Source: Peribacillus frigoritolerans_B (lineage in GTDB: Bacteria > Bacillota > Bacilli > Bacillales > DSM-1321). Taken from it: a stretch of 64,000 bases of DNA. Shown one piece after another: positions 23,844 to 32,670 of the stretch; position 1 is the first letter of the stretch; every line of letters begins with the position of its first letter. Position numbers and translations under genes: made by a program. The notes below the pieces were generated by a model, which was given only the letters and a program-made list of their open reading frames with translations, was not told the DNA's origin and ran no database searches. Where the stretch lies: positions 1 through 64,000 of the forward strand of contig NZ_JBIWES010000011.1 of the NCBI RefSeq assembly GCF_044762665.1. Direction: 5' to 3'.

Positions 23844-24320
23844 ATGATTTATATATCAACAGGTATAGCGATTGTGATGGCTATAGGTGTTTTCATATTA
23901 CGGATGAAGGAAACGAAAAAACCAGTGAATGAAAAGAAGATCATTTTACCGCCGCTGTTTATGAGTACGGGTGCCTTGATGTTTATTTTCCCGATGTTTA
24001 GGGTCACTCGATACGAATTGTTGGAGGCTCTTGTTGCAGGGATGTTATTTTCCATCTTATTGATTAAAACATCTAAATTTGAAGTAAGAGATGAAAAAAT
24101 TTATATTCTGCGCTCTAAAGCGTTCATATTCATATTGATTGGTCTCATGGTGATTCGACTGGTGGCAAAACTGATGCTGGGAAGCACGATTGAAATAGGT
24201 GTATTGAGCGGAATGTTTTTCTTGCTTGCTTTTGCGATGATCGTTCCGTGGAGAATTGCCATGCTTTACCAATATAAGAAAGTTAAAGCAGCAAGTTTTG
24301 GTGGAAGCAGTATGGTGTGA
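23844..24320 (+). CDS. ccdC: CcdC, cytochrome c biogenesis-associated membrane protein
   Basis: 158 residues, four to five predicted membrane helices. Family hallmarks: GVFILRMKETKKPVN, LPPLFMSTGALMFIFPMFR and AFAMIVPWRIAMLYQY. Located in the ccdA locus in Bacillus; its exact part in cytochrome c maturation is not settled and it is dispensable in B. subtilis. AAAGGGATGG is a weak ribosome site upstream. Followed by a strong terminator. Confidence 0.9.
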   Translation: MIYISTGIAIVMAIGVFILRMKETKKPVNEKKIILPPLFMSTGALMFIFPMFRVTRYELLEALVAGMLFSILLIKTSKFEVRDEKIYILRSKAFIFILIGLMVIRLVAKLMLGSTIEIGVLSGMFFLLAFAMIVPWRIAMLYQYKKVKAASFGGSSMV

Positions 24321-24335
24321 TAATCAGATGATATT

Positions 24336-24375
24336 TAAAAAACCTGAGTCATTATTCATAATGACTCGGGTTTTT
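24336..24375 (+). terminator. ccdC terminator
   Basis: AACCTGAGTCATTAT pairs with ATAATGACTCGGGTT, then T-run. Confidence 0.9.
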
Positions 24376-24483
24376 CATTTGCCCGGAAACTTTTCATGAG
24401 AAAAAAATCAATATAAAAACCTAGTAATTTCATCCGGATTATATTATATTAGTATTATTATTTTACTAAGGAGGAAACGGTAC

Positions 24484-25539
24484 ATGTTACAAATGATTGT
24501 GTTCGGGATTATTTGTGGTTTACTGCTGGGATTTGTGCTTCAAAGAGGCCGTTTCTGTGTTGTTGGTGCATATCGAGATTTGATTTTAGCTAAAGATGGA
24601 CGGATGTTTTTGGCTACATTTGTTGTTATAGCGATACAGAGTATTGGTGTTTATGCATTGAATGATACAGGGGTCATTCAGTTTGGAAATGATGGTTTTC
24701 CATGGTTGGGAACAATTGTGGGTGGCTTTATTTTTGGTATTGGTATGGTTCTGGCAGGAGGTTGCGCCACTGGAACATGGTATCGTGCCGGAGAGGGCAT
24801 GATCGGAAGTTGGGTTGCCCTTTTTGGATATATGTTAGGGGCAGCAATGACGAAATATGGTGTATGGAAAGTGGCGGGAGATAATCTGTTATCTTATCGT
24901 ACAAATGATACGTATATTCATGAAACGTTAAATGTTTCGCCTTGGGTGCTTGTGATTATCGTGACACTCTTGGTTGGCATATTGGTGATTCGTGAATTGA
25001 GAAAACCGAAACTGCCAATTTTTAAAATGAAACCGAAAAAAACGGGATTGGCCCACATCTTATTCGAGAAACGTTGGCATCCTTTTGTTACAGCATTATT
25101 GGTTGGCATTATTGCAATCGTGGCATGGCCGCTAAGTGCCATGACAGGCCGGATGTTCGGACTTGGAATTACAGCACCTTCCGCGAACATTTTAACTTTC
25201 CTTATAACAGGAGATAATGCGTTAATCGATTGGGGGACGTTTTTGGTATTGGGCATTTTCCTTGGTGCTTTCATTGCAGCCAAAGGGAGCGGGGAATTCC
25301 GTTGGCGTTTGCCTGATATGAAAACGTTACGTAACAATGCGATTGGCGGTGTAACCATGGGATTCGGTGCAAGTGTTGCCGGGGGATGCACAATCGGAAA
25401 TGGTCTGGTGAACTCGGCGCTATTTGCCTGGCAAGGTTGGATCGCGATTGTCTTTTTCTTGCTTGGTACGTGGGTAGCAACTTATTTCACGATCATCCGC
25501 AAGCAAAAGCAGGCAGCGGCTGCATCCAAAGCGGCTTAA
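24484..25539 (+). CDS. YeeE/YedE-family sulfur transporter (TsuA-like)
   Basis: 351 residues, about nine membrane helices. Conserved Cys-containing motifs: QRGRFCVVGAYRD (about 20-32), AGGCATGTWYRAGEG (about 95-110) and ASVAGGCTIGNGLVNS (about 298-313). In TsuA these cysteines line the path for thiosulfate uptake. AAGGAGGAAACGGTAC precedes the ATG. A TusA-like gene follows after 41 bases, the usual TsuA-TsuB pairing. Likely imports thiosulfate or a related sulfur compound. Confidence 0.9.
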   Translation: MLQMIVFGIICGLLLGFVLQRGRFCVVGAYRDLILAKDGRMFLATFVVIAIQSIGVYALNDTGVIQFGNDGFPWLGTIVGGFIFGIGMVLAGGCATGTWYRAGEGMIGSWVALFGYMLGAAMTKYGVWKVAGDNLLSYRTNDTYIHETLNVSPWVLVIIVTLLVGILVIRELRKPKLPIFKMKPKKTGLAHILFEKRWHPFVTALLVGIIAIVAWPLSAMTGRMFGLGITAPSANILTFLITGDNALIDWGTFLVLGIFLGAFIAAKGSGEFRWRLPDMKTLRNNAIGGVTMGFGASVAGGCTIGNGLVNSALFAWQGWIAIVFFLLGTWVATYFTIIRKQKQAAAASKAA

Positions 25540-25580
25540 GACACGGGCCAATAATTTTATGATCAAGGAGTGGAATATAA

Positions 25581-25808
25581 ATGGCAAAAGTATTGGAAAC
25601 GACTGGAATGGTATGTCCATTCCCTTTAGTGGAAGCAAAAGAAGCGATAGTGGACATGGCAAAAGGAGAGGAATTGATCATTAATTTCGATTGCACACAA
25701 GCAACGGAAAGCATTCCCCGTTGGGCTGCTACCGAAGGTCATGAAATCACGGAGTTTGAGCAAATCGATGACGCTAAATGGCGTATAATCGTGAAAAAGG
25801 GAAAGTAA
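25581..25808 (+). CDS. TusA-family sulfur carrier (TsuB-like)
   Basis: 75 residues. Motif ETTGMVCPFPLVEAKEAI contains the sulfur-accepting cysteine in C-P-x-P (about residue 13). The tail EITEFEQIDDAKWRIIVKK is usual. It probably receives sulfane sulfur from the transporter gene product just upstream. AAGGAG lies 10 bases before the ATG; same transcript as the transporter. Confidence 0.93.
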   Translation: MAKVLETTGMVCPFPLVEAKEAIVDMAKGEELIINFDCTQATESIPRWAATEGHEITEFEQIDDAKWRIIVKKGK

Positions 25809-25820
25809 TTTGATTGGAAT

Positions 25821-25855
25821 AAAAAACGTGCTCGGGTTTCCTGTGCACGTTTTTT
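25821..25855 (+). terminator. terminator after the sulfur pair
   Basis: AAAAACGTGC and GCACGTTTTTT around an 11-13 base loop. Confidence 0.85.
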
Positions 25856-25936
25856 ATTTTACAAGGCTGAATGTTTGGCGCTGAAAGTTTCTAGTGATAA
25901 CATGTCTTTAACCACTTTATTAAGGAGATGTTGATA

Positions 25937-26242
25937 ATGGTAGATGAGGTTATTTTAAACGATGTTCCACTGCATGTTACTGATTTTCTTTCTGAAAATG
26001 TAAAGGATTCTGAAGGTAAGGAAATCAGAAAAGTCAGTTTCAATTTCAAGGTCACACATAGTGAATATCATGATATTACTACACTGCTATATCAAATGGT
26101 ATTTGATTTAAAGATTCCGCAGTCAAACGAGGAGTTTAGAGCTGAGATCTTTAACTATGCAACTTCTGTCACGAATTTATATGAAGAAAATGCGGTGGGG
26201 GATTTTTCGCTCGTCTTGCTGGAAGTGAACGGTCAAGAATGA
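25937..26242 (+). CDS. DUF3219 protein (YkvR-like)
   Basis: 101 residues from ATG 25937. The earlier ATG at 25928 overlaps the AAGGAG site. VDEVILNDVPLHVTDFLSEN is followed by RKVSFNFKVTHSEYHDITTL and a C-terminal strand DFSLVLLEVNGQE. This matches the DUF3219 group of small Bacillus proteins; function unknown. No membrane span or signal. Confidence 0.8.
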   Translation: MVDEVILNDVPLHVTDFLSENVKDSEGKEIRKVSFNFKVTHSEYHDITTLLYQMVFDLKIPQSNEEFRAEIFNYATSVTNLYEENAVGDFSLVLLEVNGQE

Positions 26243-26322
26243 TTGCATTGCCAGTCTTGTAAAGATATGGGTTACTGTCTATAATAATAGTGACGATCAT
26301 TCTATACATATGAGGTGGTACT

Positions 26323-26751
26323 TTGCTTAGCGGATGGTTTTTATGGTTCATTCTATTTTGGGTAGCCCTTTTAATTATATTGATGAGCATAGGTGGCTTT
26401 TTCATGTTTCGAAAGTTCCTGAAAAGATTTCCCAAAGAAGATGGGAAATCCGATATGGATTGGGAAGAATACTATTTGGACCAAACAAAGCACTTATGGT
26501 CAAAGCAGCAAAAGGAATTACTGGAAGATTTAGTGAGTCCTGTGCCAGAACTTTTTCGTGATGTTGCACGTCATAAAATCGCGGGGAAAATCGGGGAGTT
26601 GGCGCTAAAGGAAAAAGCGGGCGATATTACGGAAGATTTAGTGATACGCGGCTATATCATTGCCACACCAAAGCGAGACCATAAATTTTTGCAAAAAAAA
26701 TTAGCTGAAAGAAAGGTGAATATGGGTCCATATGAACACTTATTCAGCTAA
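26323..26751 (+). CDS. DUF2621 membrane-anchored protein (YneK-like)
   Basis: 142 residues from TTG 26323 (GAGGTGG upstream). One N-terminal membrane helix (about 3-26), then a conserved cytoplasmic part: FRKFLKRFPKEDGKSDMDWE, EEYYLDQTKHLW, LVSPVPELFRDVARHKIAGK and GYIIATPKRDHKFLQKKLAE. In B. subtilis a yneK gene sits at this place before cotM, which agrees with the cotM-like gene further on. Molecular function unknown. Confidence 0.85.
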   Translation: MLSGWFLWFILFWVALLIILMSIGGFFMFRKFLKRFPKEDGKSDMDWEEYYLDQTKHLWSKQQKELLEDLVSPVPELFRDVARHKIAGKIGELALKEKAGDITEDLVIRGYIIATPKRDHKFLQKKLAERKVNMGPYEHLFS

Positions 26752-26756
26752 TGATG

Positions 26757-26790
26757 AAAAAAGCATACTCTATTGGAGTATGCTTTTTTC
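26757..26790 (+). terminator. rho-independent terminator
   Basis: AAAAAAGCATACTC-TATTG-GAGTATGCTTTTTT. Confidence 0.95.
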
Positions 26791-26913
26791 ATTTTGAATC
26801 ATACAAAAGAATGGAGCAGTGTGGTAAAAATTAGAACGTTTGTACCCAAACCATGCTATTCGTTAAATTTTTGATATAATAATAGTAAGTAAAAATTAGG
26901 ACGGAGTGAAACT

Positions 26914-28056
26914 ATGAAATTTATCCATACGGCCGATTGGCATTTAGGTAAAATCGTGCACGGGGTACATATGACAGATGACCAAAGGCATGCACTCTTG
27001 CAATTCATAGAAATTGTCGAAGAGGAAAAACCGGATGCGGTCGTGATTGCCGGTGATCTATATGATCGTTCCGTTCCGCCGACTGAAGCGGTGGAGCTTC
27101 TTGATGAAATCCTTTATACGATTAATGTGAAAATGAATACACCGATCGTTGCGATATCGGGAAACCATGATTCTGCGGAAAGACTCGCATTCGGTTCATC
27201 ATGGTATCGTCATAGTCAGTTATACATTCATGGGAAATTGACAAAAGCATGTGAGCCGGTTCGCATCAAGGGCGTGAACTTTTATTGCGTTCCATATGCG
27301 GAACCTGGGACGGTCCGCCATCTTTTTGAAGATGATAGTATCCATTCCCATCAAGAAGCGATGAAACGGATAACCGGAACGATAGCCGAGAATTTCAATA
27401 TGGATGAGCCGAATGTCTTTGTAGGACATGCTTTTGTATTAGGCGGAAAAACGAGTGATTCGGAAAGGGTCTTGTCGGTAGGTGGTTCCGGCTGTGTTTC
27501 ATCCGACTTATTCAATGCGTTCGATTATACGGCACTTGGGCATTTACATAGTCCAGACGCGATACGTCATCCTAAGGTGTTTTACTCTGGGTCACTATTA
27601 AAATATTCTTTTTCCGAGGCCAAGCAGAATAAATCTCTTTCCATCGTCGATATGCAAGAAGATGGAAGCTTTAATATACGCTATCGTTCTTTGACACCCA
27701 AATTCGATATGAGGGAAATATCCGGGGTTATGGAAGAGTTGCTTGATCCCGCTTTCTATCAATCGCAAAAAAGGGATGACTATTTGAAAATAACACTAAA
27801 TGATGAGGGTGCACTCATCGATCCTATTAACCGCTTGCGTCAGATTTATCCGAACGTACTTCATCTGGAGCGAAAATGGGATTTGACCGACCTTAGGAGA
27901 AAAAATTCCTTCACTTCTGTAAAAGATGAACGGAAATCAGAATTGGACCTGTTTGAAACGTTTTATCAAGAAATGACAGATAGGGATTTTGATTCACAAA
28001 AGCTGGATTTGATGGTTTCGGTAATTGAAGCCGTTAAGAAAGAGGAGGCTTTGTAA
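26914..28056 (+). CDS. sbcD: SbcD, exonuclease subunit (Mre11 family)
   Basis: 380 residues. Calcineurin-type phosphoesterase motifs in order: HTADWHLGK (5-13), AGDLYDRS (about 48-55), SGNHDSAERL (about 88-97), VGHAFVLGG (about 170) and ALGHLHSP (about 209). With SbcC it forms the Mn-dependent nuclease that opens DNA hairpins and blocked ends. A capping domain follows at the C-terminus. GGACGGAGTG precedes the ATG. The stop overlaps the sbcC start (TAATG), so the two are translationally coupled. Confidence 0.96.
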   Translation: MKFIHTADWHLGKIVHGVHMTDDQRHALLQFIEIVEEEKPDAVVIAGDLYDRSVPPTEAVELLDEILYTINVKMNTPIVAISGNHDSAERLAFGSSWYRHSQLYIHGKLTKACEPVRIKGVNFYCVPYAEPGTVRHLFEDDSIHSHQEAMKRITGTIAENFNMDEPNVFVGHAFVLGGKTSDSERVLSVGGSGCVSSDLFNAFDYTALGHLHSPDAIRHPKVFYSGSLLKYSFSEAKQNKSLSIVDMQEDGSFNIRYRSLTPKFDMREISGVMEELLDPAFYQSQKRDDYLKITLNDEGALIDPINRLRQIYPNVLHLERKWDLTDLRRKNSFTSVKDERKSELDLFETFYQEMTDRDFDSQKLDLMVSVIEAVKKEEAL

Positions 28057-31000
28057 TGAGACCGGATATTTTAACGATGCAGGCATTCGGACCATATGCA
28101 GGAAGGGAAACCATTGACTTTAATTCCCTTGGAGAACGGACCATGTTTGTCATTTCTGGAAAGACAGGCGCAGGGAAAACAACGATATTTGATGGGATTA
28201 GTTTTGCGATATATGGAAAAGCGAGCGGCGAAGATCGAAGCGGGCAAGATTTGCGAAGTCAGTTTGCCGAAGATGATATGTTGACGGAAGTCTCGTTACA
28301 ATTTACCCTGCGGGGAAAAAAGTATTTGGTGACCCGGTCACCGCAGCAGGAACGGAAGAAAAAAGCAGGTGAAGGAACAACAACGGTTGGAGCAAAGGCA
28401 GAATTATATGAGATATTGGCCGAAGGAAAAAAATTGCTGGGTGCAAATGTACGGGAAGTTGAAGAAAAAATAAAAGTACTCATTGGACTTGATGCGAACC
28501 AATTCCGGCAAATCCTGATGATTCCACAAAATGAATTCCGAAAACTGTTAACTTCCGACAGTAAGGATAAAGAACAGATTCTCCAGAAATTATTTCATAC
28601 TGAACTTTATAAACGAATAGAAGAAAAATTAAAAGAAGAGGCTTCCATCCTAAGAAGGCAAAGCGAAAAAAGTGCTCAGCGGCGAATTGAATTAATGAAA
28701 GGCATCCATCCTGGCAATCATGAAGAGCTGCAGGCGCAATTACAAGGGGAAGAGCCTAATGAACAGCAGATCTTGCCATTGTTAGAGGAAGTCATTTTGC
28801 AAGCAACAGAAAAAAACGAGGATATAAATAAACAAATACAGGAAAAGCAAAAAGCTCGTGATCAAGTAAATCAAGAGCTTTCAAAAGCTGTCGATTTATT
28901 AAATCGATTTTCGGAAAAAGAAAAACTGCGAAAAGAAAAGGAGGCCCTTGAAGCAAAGCTGCCAGAAATGGAATTAGTGAAAGTCCAAATAAAAATGGCA
29001 CACAAAGCGGCTTCACTAGAAAAGCAGGAACAATACTATTTACGAATTGGCAAACAAGTGCAAGATGCGAATGCCGAACTTCAAAAGTTAAGTGAGCAGT
29101 CCGAGAAGTTACGAACTGAACGCATGGAGAAGCAGGATTCCTATGATAAGGAAATGTTGAAGGAAAATGAAAGGGAGCAGGCAGTCCGAACTGTTCATCA
29201 GCTTGAACAGGTAAAAGAGGCTGTCATGACTTTTACAAGCCTAAAAGCACAAGTTACCTTAGATGAAAAAGAGTGGCAAACTTGTAAACGACTTCGTGAA
29301 AAAACTGTTTCGGAACATCTGTCGATCGAAGCGGAAGCTGAGAAAGTCGCTCAAGAAAAAACAGAAGCGGAAAAAGCGGCTGTTCTTTATCGTGATCAGG
29401 AAATTGAAGCAGAAAGAAATAATTCAGCTTTATCGAAAATTCAAAAGCTTCAAGAAGTTCTTTTTGAAATCCAGAATACGAAACGAGTTCTGGATGAAAA
29501 GAATAATCGGTTCCAGGAGTTACAAAGAATACAAATTCAGGAGAAGGAAAAACTGGAAACCCTGAACCGAAACTGGCGATCAGGCCAAGCTGGTATGCTT
29601 GCTTCCATGCTGCACTCTGGAGAAAATTGTCCTGTATGCGGTTCTCAAAGTCATCCAAAACCAGCGCAAATGCATGAGCATATGCCGACGGATTTGGAAT
29701 TGAAAGAGCAAGAAAACAAGCTGAAAATGGCGGAACAACAAAAAAGCCAAGCGGAAAGTGAATATTATCAAGCGAAATCCAAATATGATGCATTGTTAGA
29801 GTCTTCACAAGAAAAGCTTAGTGACTTACAAAATGACATGCCGGAGTTTAGGAATGAAGATATTGATGAGCATTTGCTGCAGTTTGTACAAAAAGGAAAA
29901 GTGCTGCAAGAGCAGCTAAAAGAATTGATGCGGAAAAAGTCTGTATTCAATGATCTGGAAAAAAGGTTGCTGGATTTAAAAGAGAAAGCATCCCAGTTAA
30001 AGGAAAATCTGATCTCTTTAGAGAGAAAAGAGGACCAAGGGAAAACCAGGTATATTGAAAACTCTACAAAACTAACAGGATTAACCGATTCCCTGCCAGA
30101 CGGAATACGGACAGAGGAAGAATATAAAGCAGCTTATCAAATGGCTGTAAATACACAGAAACGCTTACAATCGGCCTTGGAAGATGCACAAAAAAACCTT
30201 CAACTGGTGAAGGAAAGAGAATCGGCGATCATTGCAAAAAAAGAATCCCTAAGTGGCAATATAGAGGCTTTAAATACAGAATTGAAAGAGGAGCGGGAAA
30301 AGTTAATTGCGGATATGACCAATCAAGGTTTTTCCAATTATAAAGAATATAAGGCAGCAAAAATATCGGAAGCGGCTCTTGGAAATTTGGAGGACCAAGT
30401 TCAGCAGTATAATCAAAATTGGCAAAGTGTTTTAAGTCTGTTTCATGATTTGGAAATGAAATTAAAAGATGTGACCAAACCGGATCTTGAAGGATTGAAA
30501 AAGACTTTCGATTTCATAGATGAAGAATTGGAGTCGTTACGCCAAAAACAGAATGAGTTGCAGGCTGACAAACGGACTAACGAAGAAATCGAAAGGAAAT
30601 TGGCGCAAATCAGGGAAGATCAGAAAAGTTTAGATGAAAGGTACAGTATCGTCGGTCATCTGTCTGAGATTTCCAAAGGTCAAAATTCGTTCAAAATAAC
30701 TTTTGAACGATATGTACTGGCAGCCTTTTTAGATGATATCCTAAAAGAAGCCAATTCAAGACTGCTGAAAATGACAAGCGGCAGGTATCAGCTGTTACGA
30801 AAGCTTGATCCTACACGCAGGAATATCCAGAGCGGTCTGGAGTTATCTGTGTATGACCAATATACAGGGCATGAAAGGCATGTCAAAACCCTTTCGGGAG
30901 GCGAGAGCTTTAAGGCATCACTTGCACTTGCTTTAGGTCTTGCGGATGTTGTCCAGCAGAATGCTGGCGGAATTTCACTCGAAACGATGTTCATCGATGA

Positions 31001-31187
31001 AGGTTTCGGTACGCTCGACCCTGAATCTCTTGATCATGCGATTGAAGCATTAATGGATATACAAAGCACTGGGAGATTGGTGGGGATAATTTCCCATGTC
31101 CCGGAATTGAAAGAAAGAATCGATGCACAGCTTCAAGTCATTTCGACACAAAATGGAAGTCGAACGTCCTTTTATTTTGCTGGATAA
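28056..31187 (+). CDS. sbcC: SbcC, exonuclease subunit (Rad50-type SMC ATPase)
   Basis: 1,043 residues. N-terminal Walker A ISGKTGAGKTTIFDG (about 34-48), Q-loop around LMIPQNEFRKLL, then long coiled coils (about 190-500 and 560-880). These are split by a zinc hook NCPVCGSQSHP (about 525-535). The C-terminal lobe has the ABC signature LSGGESFKASLA, Walker B MFIDEGFGTLD and the H-loop ISHVPEL. It clamps and spools DNA for SbcD cleavage. AGGAGG lies at the end of sbcD. Length and domain order are normal. Confidence 0.96.
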   Translation: MRPDILTMQAFGPYAGRETIDFNSLGERTMFVISGKTGAGKTTIFDGISFAIYGKASGEDRSGQDLRSQFAEDDMLTEVSLQFTLRGKKYLVTRSPQQERKKKAGEGTTTVGAKAELYEILAEGKKLLGANVREVEEKIKVLIGLDANQFRQILMIPQNEFRKLLTSDSKDKEQILQKLFHTELYKRIEEKLKEEASILRRQSEKSAQRRIELMKGIHPGNHEELQAQLQGEEPNEQQILPLLEEVILQATEKNEDINKQIQEKQKARDQVNQELSKAVDLLNRFSEKEKLRKEKEALEAKLPEMELVKVQIKMAHKAASLEKQEQYYLRIGKQVQDANAELQKLSEQSEKLRTERMEKQDSYDKEMLKENEREQAVRTVHQLEQVKEAVMTFTSLKAQVTLDEKEWQTCKRLREKTVSEHLSIEAEAEKVAQEKTEAEKAAVLYRDQEIEAERNNSALSKIQKLQEVLFEIQNTKRVLDEKNNRFQELQRIQIQEKEKLETLNRNWRSGQAGMLASMLHSGENCPVCGSQSHPKPAQMHEHMPTDLELKEQENKLKMAEQQKSQAESEYYQAKSKYDALLESSQEKLSDLQNDMPEFRNEDIDEHLLQFVQKGKVLQEQLKELMRKKSVFNDLEKRLLDLKEKASQLKENLISLERKEDQGKTRYIENSTKLTGLTDSLPDGIRTEEEYKAAYQMAVNTQKRLQSALEDAQKNLQLVKERESAIIAKKESLSGNIEALNTELKEEREKLIADMTNQGFSNYKEYKAAKISEAALGNLEDQVQQYNQNWQSVLSLFHDLEMKLKDVTKPDLEGLKKTFDFIDEELESLRQKQNELQADKRTNEEIERKLAQIREDQKSLDERYSIVGHLSEISKGQNSFKITFERYVLAAFLDDILKEANSRLLKMTSGRYQLLRKLDPTRRNIQSGLELSVYDQYTGHERHVKTLSGGESFKASLALALGLADVVQQNAGGISLETMFIDEGFGTLDPESLDHAIEALMDIQSTGRLVGIISHVPELKERIDAQLQVISTQNGSRTSFYFAG

Positions 31188-31193
31188 TCAAGA

Positions 31194-31240
31194 AAAAAGA
31201 ATGGCTAAGGGGGAAGTGGTTCCCTAGGCCATTCTTTTTA
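31194..31240. terminator. terminator between sbcC and the cotM-like gene
   Basis: AAAAGAATGGC…CCATTCTTTT inverted repeat with A- and T-runs on both sides; probably bidirectional. Confidence 0.85.
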
Positions 31241-31254
31241 TTTTTATGAACGAA

Positions 31255-31662
31255 CTACTCAATGTTAATATCTTCAGCTGTTTTTCCGGGGGAAAACTTA
31301 TGGATGCGAATCACCAATATTGGATTCGAGAATTCAGCGGTAATTCTTCGTGAGCAAATCGAAAAGGGGAAAGGGATCTTTCTCTGTGTGGGTAGTGTAT
31401 CTTCTTTTTTTTCAAGTAAATGCTTATCTGTATCGTCAACGATGATCGATAGCTCATTATCACATAGGCAAACTTTTATATCTTTCACATCATGGTTTTC
31501 CAAAACCGCTTCCACCATATACTCATCGTCACTTTCGTATATATCAATTGAAAAAAGTTGATGATCCAACGCACAAGTTTCCGGATCCAGAAAAAAACTT
31601 TTTACCCATTCATCAAACTTTTCAACCTCAGTCATTTGCGATCCATGTTGATTGTCTTGCAT
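31255..31662 (-). CDS. CotM-like spore coat protein, Hsp20/alpha-crystallin fold
   Basis: 135 residues. MTEVEKFDEWVKSFFLDP is followed by a beta-rich alpha-crystallin-like domain: FSIDIYESDDEYMVEAVLEN, IKVCLCDNELSIIVDD and FPFSICSRRITAEFSNPILV. In B. subtilis cotM, an Hsp20-like coat protein gene, follows yneK in the same neighbourhood. The sequence style and place both support a CotM relative. It should be made in the mother cell late in sporulation. The typical C-terminal I-x-I of chaperone Hsp20s is not clear (DINIE). Confidence 0.7.
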   Translation of the reverse strand: MQDNQHGSQMTEVEKFDEWVKSFFLDPETCALDHQLFSIDIYESDDEYMVEAVLENHDVKDIKVCLCDNELSIIVDDTDKHLLEKKEDTLPTQRKIPFPFSICSRRITAEFSNPILVIRIHKFSPGKTAEDINIE

Positions 31663-31939
31663 GTTGATACCCCCGGTTTTCCTTTGAGGTATTATATGTT
31701 AGAGCATGAAGAATGGTGATTGAAAAAGTGAAAATGATGATGATAAAAAGTTTTCGGAAAAGTGGTCAAAAAAATGTAAAGCAACCAAGGCAAAGGAACG
31801 ATGGTGTGGGTATTAAAGGGAATCCAAAAGTAGTTTGCCCACAAAGGATTATGAGTATCTTTTGAATAATAGCCGTTCCAAAGTGTTGGTTACTACTTGT
31901 GAAGAGTAGGAGAAGCTAAAGCTTGTTAAAAATAAATTA
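31663..31939. other. intergenic region
   Basis: No gene seen; AT-rich. Confidence 0.4.
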
Positions 31940-32320
31940 CTATTCTAAAGCATGTCATTTTGGTTGATGGTATATGAACCTAAGGAAGATAACGAACATT
32001 TTTTCCATGATCTTACTGGCAGACAAAATAAAGACCTGCCCCTTGTTTTAGCAACATTAATGATCAAGCATTTTGGCATTATACATCAGGAAGTACAGGT
32101 GAACCAAAAGGGGTTATTTACCTTCAAACAGATATGGAAGAAGCATTTAAAAACTATGCCAAGAAGCCGTTTCACCAAAGGATTTCGGGAAAAGGCAGCC
32201 TGTTTTCGTTAATGTGGCTCATTAAAAGTTCCCAGGGTACTGCAATTTTAGGAATGCTTGATAAATGCGGATTATCCCAAAGCGTGTATCTAAGACCTTT
32301 ACCGGGTGGTCCGATCGATT
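31940..32320 (+). pseudogene. relic of an AMP-binding acyl/aryl-CoA ligase
   Basis: Frame-switching fragments of an adenylate-forming enzyme. KHVILVDG (about 31950), then FFHDLTGRQNKDLPLVL in a second frame, then DQAFWHYTSGSTGEPKGVIY (from about 32060) in a third. The last is the phosphate-binding loop of this family, closest in style to benzoate-CoA ligases. The adenylation core and C-terminal lid after it are missing or unrecognisable. Several shifts make this a decayed gene, not a sequencing slip. Confidence 0.6.
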
Positions 32321-32418
32321 GAACCAGTTTTGCGGCTTGGACGGAAAGGACATGTTTATTTTAGAGATGGTTCGGTCAAGCCCGTGTCAGTTTTGAGCTC
32401 CTATAGCTTTAAAATAAT

Positions 32419-32463
32419 AAAAAAATCCATTTTGAAAAAAGAATTTATCAAAATGGTTTTTTC
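32419..32463 (+). terminator. rho-independent terminator
   Basis: AAAAATCCATTTTGA pairs with TCAAAATGGTTTTTT. Confidence 0.8.
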
Positions 32464-32670
32464 TCCAGCAGATTTATGTTTTTATAGATAGCTTATTGTT
32501 ACTTCCAGGTTCATTCCTAAACTCAATACAGAGAGAATTCAATTTGACACGCCACTATTCGAGGCTGCGGTGCTAGGATAACAGCATCTGCAGAAACTTT
32601 AAAAGTATAAAACATGGCACGATACATTGTTTATTTGTGTGTCTTCCTCGGACTGAGTATCGGATCTGAA

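Noticed and set aside
26820..26880. LexA box before sbcD (GAACGTTTGTAC)
   Set aside because: Only one half-site matches; the second half GTTCG is absent.
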